In this document: positions 31,189-33,452 of the stretch, piece by piece
Position numbering within the stretch: the first letter of the stretch is position 1
Layout of the letters: the number at the start of each line of letters is the position of its first letter
IMG/VR virus record: IMGVR_UViG_3300029787_000184
Span: 1-33,452 of that record
Direction: 5' to 3' (one strand)
Source of the DNA: a virus
DNA length: 33,452 bases
Program-made: the position numbers and the translations under genes
Notes under the pieces: generated by a model
What the model was told of the DNA's origin: nothing
Databases searched by the model: none
What the model saw: only the letters and a program-made list of their open reading frames with translations

Positions 31189-31411
31189 TTTTTCTACCTT
31201 TTCTTTTTTTCCCTTTTACTGCATCATCAATATCACCTATTTGATTACCAACTTCTTTCATTGCTTTGCCAACGTCTTGAAGTTCTTTTTTTACATTTCT
31301 TGTTCTACGCTTTATTTCTTTGCCTGTTGCTTTTGCTCTTTCGTCAATTGTGGTCATTCCCCACATATAAACCCATAGATCATAAAAATACTTTTTTGTT
31401 AATTTCCACAT
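31172..31411 (-). CDS. Small basic helical protein upstream of the endolysin
   Basis: This 79-residue protein begins MWKLTKKYFYDLWVYMWGMT, an aromatic amphipathic helix that may lie on the membrane. It continues with a coiled coil (ELQDVGKAMKEVGNQIGDID) and ends in a Lys/Arg-rich tail. It precedes the endolysin with a 17 bp overlap and could be a lysis regulator or antiholin. No family is recognised. Confidence 0.68.
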   Translation of the reverse strand: MWKLTKKYFYDLWVYMWGMTTIDERAKATGKEIKRRTRNVKKELQDVGKAMKEVGNQIGDIDDAVKGKKRKGRKNGKNK

Positions 31412-31536
31412 AATATAATTTTAAATTTGTGTTTTTCTTTTATATATAGTTTTGAATAATATAAAAATAAAAAACAATGTTAATAAATTAAGGTGCGGTT
31501 CACCACACATACCCGTCAGGTGTTCTAAAAAATGTA
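31412..31536 (-). other. Non-coding 125 bp leader with three mutually pairing tetramers
   Basis: No gene is seen in this gap between the outer-membrane barrel stop and the 79-residue gene. On the minus strand CACC (31522-31519), GGTG (31504-31501) and CACC (31495-31492) could form either of two exclusive small hairpins. An A/T-rich stretch follows down to the ATG. It probably holds a promoter or a processing site for the lysis genes. No clear TTTG / TAnnTTTG pair is visible. Confidence 0.45.
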
Positions 31537-32664
31537 TCATATTTTAAAATTAATTCCTATTTTAATTTGTTTGATGTTTCTATCCCAGTACCTTTGGAGT
31601 GTAAGTTCGCTAAAAACTCCGAATTTTCCAAATTTAAAACCAAACACACCACCAGCAGAGTAATCAACCCATTCACCATCTACATAATTACCATACGAAT
31701 ATCTTTCATCACCACTCATTAATTTATGTTTTGTCATTACACTTCCGTATAAATGTATCCAATGACTTTTTTTATAGTGGTAAAAATCAATACCAACCAC
31801 TGGTGCAAGATCTGCAAAACCACCTATCATTGAAAGCTGCTCACGATTGTATCTATTTACTACATTAGTAAAAACCCCCATACGATAATCTGCATCACTT
31901 GCTGCAATTAACTGCCCCTCTTGATTAAACCATTGATAATCATAGCCAATGTTTTCACCAGTAAAAGGATCAATCATCTCATAAAAACTATCAGTATGCC
32001 CAGCATAATCATATGCTAAAACCCACCACGGATTGTCCTCTAAATATTTTTGCACAGGGTTATGTCCGTATGCTTTTTCATATGTACGATAAATTGCACC
32101 CCCACTTAAACTAAATTTTTTGCCAATAGGTAAACGTAATCTTAGTTCAGCACTTTTGTAATCTATATCTACTAGCTCATTTTTTTGATATTCACCTTTT
32201 ATTAACCAATAGTTTGCAAGGTATCTAATAAATATTTCTTGGTTGTTAAATTCTCTGCCTTGTTGCCTACCACGTGAATATTCTACCAAGTATTCTAAAC
32301 CTTTATAAGCACCAATGCTTGACTTAACACTTGTATTTTTTTCATCACCATCATAAAATTTATCACGATCCTCGTATTGAAAATGCGCTAATTTACGCCA
32401 ACCATAAGTCATCATCATATCAGATGGGTAACGCTTTGTAGTTTCTTGTAATTCGTTCTCTTGTGTAACTATAAATGTTTGTGGTGCTTGTATTGAATTT
32501 GTTTGACTATATGCACCATAAAATGTAGAGTACTTAAATACTTTTTTAAATATGTTATTTTTTCTTACTTTTTTTACTTTGTCTTGTGTTATAACTTGTG
32601 TAAAAGTCAAGCTCGTAAAAAGTAGTATAATTAGTGTAATTAATTTTTTTATAGTTTTTTTCAT
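31537..32664 (-). CDS. Phage-encoded outer-membrane beta-barrel protein (predicted)
   Basis: This 375-residue protein has a clear Sec signal peptide (MKKTIKKLITLIILLFTSLT, cut near FTQ). It is then rich in Tyr, Trp, Phe and Gly in alternating strands: LEYLVEYSRGR, FIRYLANYWLIKGEYQ, AELRLRLPIGKKFSLSGGAI, VGIDFYHYKKSHWIHLYGSV and GVFGFKFGKFGVFSELTLQ. It ends on a strand with a hydrophobic last residue (IKIGINFKI). This is the profile of a 12-16 strand outer-membrane barrel. There is no obvious enzyme motif. Its start overlaps the YfiM-like gene by 110 bp. It may aid outer-membrane lysis, block adsorption of other phages, or import a nutrient. Confidence 0.8.
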   Translation of the reverse strand: MKKTIKKLITLIILLFTSLTFTQVITQDKVKKVRKNNIFKKVFKYSTFYGAYSQTNSIQAPQTFIVTQENELQETTKRYPSDMMMTYGWRKLAHFQYEDRDKFYDGDEKNTSVKSSIGAYKGLEYLVEYSRGRQQGREFNNQEIFIRYLANYWLIKGEYQKNELVDIDYKSAELRLRLPIGKKFSLSGGAIYRTYEKAYGHNPVQKYLEDNPWWVLAYDYAGHTDSFYEMIDPFTGENIGYDYQWFNQEGQLIAASDADYRMGVFTNVVNRYNREQLSMIGGFADLAPVVGIDFYHYKKSHWIHLYGSVMTKHKLMSGDERYSYGNYVDGEWVDYSAGGVFGFKFGKFGVFSELTLQRYWDRNIKQIKIGINFKI

Positions 32665-33043
32665 AATAATAACCCCCTTTAATTTTGTCTAATTTTCTAT
32701 ATGTTTTGTTTTGTTTTTTGTTTAATAAATTTGCTATATATACAAAAGTAATACCACCAAGTGTTGTAGCTAATACATCATTCAACTCAACATAACCGTT
32801 TGCAATTTCACCATCATATAACTCTTTCATTACTCCTGCTGCAAAAGACAAACAAACACCATTGATCATTGCTCTTTTTTTATCTTGATGTTTGTCGTAT
32901 GAATAAACATAACCAGCAACCCCAATAACACTACCTGCTGCATAATGCAGTTTTTTATCTTTTTCTATTTGGCCAAATGTAAACGTACTTAGAAGCGTTG
33001 CTCCAATAACAAATCTATATGTTCGTTTACTAATTGCTTCCAA
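32555..33043 (-). CDS. YfiM/DUF2279-like exported membrane protein
   Basis: This 162-residue protein has an N-terminal hydrophobic signal (RFVIGATLLSTFTFGQ). A YfiM-like core follows: EKDKKLHYAAGSVIGVAGYV, MKELYDGEIANGY and LNDVLATTLGGITFVYIANL. The DK-xx-H and KELYD motifs and two glycine-rich hydrophobic segments fit the DUF2279/YfiM group of small envelope proteins. The last 38 residues are low-complexity (Tyr, Asn, Lys), and the DNA there also encodes the signal peptide of the next gene. The true end may therefore be earlier, or the overlap real. It overlaps the upstream thioredoxin-like gene by 55 bp. Confidence 0.75.
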   Translation of the reverse strand: MEAISKRTYRFVIGATLLSTFTFGQIEKDKKLHYAAGSVIGVAGYVYSYDKHQDKKRAMINGVCLSFAAGVMKELYDGEIANGYVELNDVLATTLGGITFVYIANLLNKKQNKTYRKLDKIKGGYYYEKNYKKINYTNYTTFYELDFYTSYNTRQSKKSKKK

Positions 33044-33318
33044 TTTTCTGGTAGTTTTAAACTTATATCACCCTCTATCCTTAATTGTTCTTCACCATCA
33101 TTATATAATATAACAGTGGGTAAATACTTAATTTCTTTTTTATCAAATATTTTTTTTGAATTAGACATAAGTAGAGTTTCTACATTGTAATCTTTGTAGT
33201 CATTTAATGATATATTTTGTGCGAAATTAGCCGTGTACTGAACTATCGAAATAGATTCAGTTTGAGCCAAAGTCGCAAACGATACAAAAAGGGCAGTTAC
33301 CGTTGCACATAGTTTCAT
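32989..33318 (-). CDS. Exported thioredoxin-fold protein without CxxC
   Basis: This 109-residue protein has a signal peptide (KLCATVTALFVSFATLAQ, cut near Gln19). A thioredoxin-like domain follows, with NFAQNISLNDYK, a helix, and the cis-Pro strand KYLPTVILYNDGEEQLRIEG (Pro67), then a terminal helix (WKQLVNEHIDLLLEQ). The only cysteine is in the signal peptide, so it cannot act in disulfide exchange. A binding or scaffold role in the periplasm is more likely. It is ATGA-coupled to the membrane coiled-coil gene that crosses the circular join. Confidence 0.72.
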   Translation of the reverse strand: MKLCATVTALFVSFATLAQTESISIVQYTANFAQNISLNDYKDYNVETLLMSNSKKIFDKKEIKYLPTVILYNDGEEQLRIEGDISLKLPENWKQLVNEHIDLLLEQRF

Positions 33319-33452
33319 CTGTTTTTACTTATTTGATACAATCTCTCGTCAATCTTGTCAAGCTGTTGTTTTACTTCCTTGACATCATCACTCATAGTTT
33401 CTTGTTTTTCTTCAATACGTTTTATTGTTGAGCGTACTAGCTCGTCCTTGTA
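33315..33452 (-). CDS. Membrane-anchored coiled-coil protein, C-terminal part (continues from position 281)
   Basis: These are the last 45 codons plus stop of the 105-residue protein that begins at 281 and crosses the join. The segment starts at the Tyr of YKDELVRSTIKR and ends in LDKIDERLYQISKNR. It is all charged helix with heptad spacing. The TGA stop (33317-33315) overlaps the next ATG (33318-33316). A gene caller treating the contig as linear would miss it or split it. Confidence 0.85.
   Translation of the reverse strand, partial: YKDELVRSTIKRIEEKQETMSDDVKEVKQQLDKIDERLYQISKNR
33352..33452. repeat. Terminal direct repeat, copy at right end
   Basis: This is the second copy of the 101-base overlap with positions 1-101. 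Joining the two copies leaves about 33.35 kb and restores one uninterrupted 105-codon reading frame across the join, which supports true circularity of the assembly. The sequence alone does not show whether the packaged DNA is headful-permuted or has cohesive ends. Confidence 0.95.

Noticed and set aside
1-33452. Search for tRNA genes, integrase, repressor or attachment sites
   Set aside because: No gap has tRNA-like stems or a CCA end, and no protein shows tyrosine or serine recombinase motifs. A temperate lifestyle is not supported.

Overview
The window looks like the complete genome of a tailed, siphovirus-like phage of a Bacteroidota (Flavobacteriia-type) host, probably an uncultivated environmental virus. 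The first 101 bases recur as the last 101 bases with one mismatch, so the sequence closes into a circle of about 33.35 kb, and one gene runs through the join. The DNA is strongly AT-rich. Start codons are preceded by A/T-rich leaders with no clear Shine-Dalgarno, as is usual in Bacteroidota. Many small proteins are of types I recall from flavobacterial phages. Every gene I support lies on the minus strand, usually with 1-20 bp overlaps, so the order of expression runs from high to low coordinates. I see no integrase, repressor, tRNA, DNA polymerase or primase.

Layout in transcription order. (1) 33.45-29.70 kb and the join: an envelope and lysis block with a single-pass coiled-coil membrane protein, a secreted thioredoxin-fold protein, a YfiM-like membrane protein, an outer-membrane beta-barrel, an M15 peptidase endolysin, a three-helix-type holin and NinG, closed by a terminator. 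(2) 29.58-20.40 kb: an early and middle block with a ParB-like protein, small proteins, SSB-like proteins, a DnaB-type helicase, a sigma factor, two PD-(D/E)XK nucleases and a second ParB-like protein. It ends in a DNA hypermodification pair (TAGT-type glycosyltransferase plus TET/JBP-type dioxygenase) directly upstream of the terminase subunits. (3) 20.34-19.57 kb: three small genes with a promoter-like element in front and a terminator behind. (4) 19.54-12.0 kb: tail assembly chaperones with a probable -1 frameshift, tail completion and tail-tip proteins, and the tape measure. (5) 12.0-4.9 kb: XkdF-type protease, scaffold, decoration protein, major capsid, major tail protein, portal and connector. 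(6) 4.85-0 kb: a 1345-residue fibre with a self-cleaving S74 chaperone, then small coiled-coil proteins that lead back into block 1.

The most interesting system is the ParB-like / glycosyltransferase / TET-like cassette at 21.88-24.06 kb. It predicts that virion DNA carries an oxidised and glycosylated base. No DNA methyltransferase is visible anywhere in the genome, so the substrate is either thymine (a base-J-like route) or cytosine methylated by the host. Second in interest is the phage-encoded outer-membrane barrel and its exported neighbours, which could serve lysis or superinfection exclusion. Seven small genes of 35-59 codons sit in the gaps between larger genes and are annotated here.
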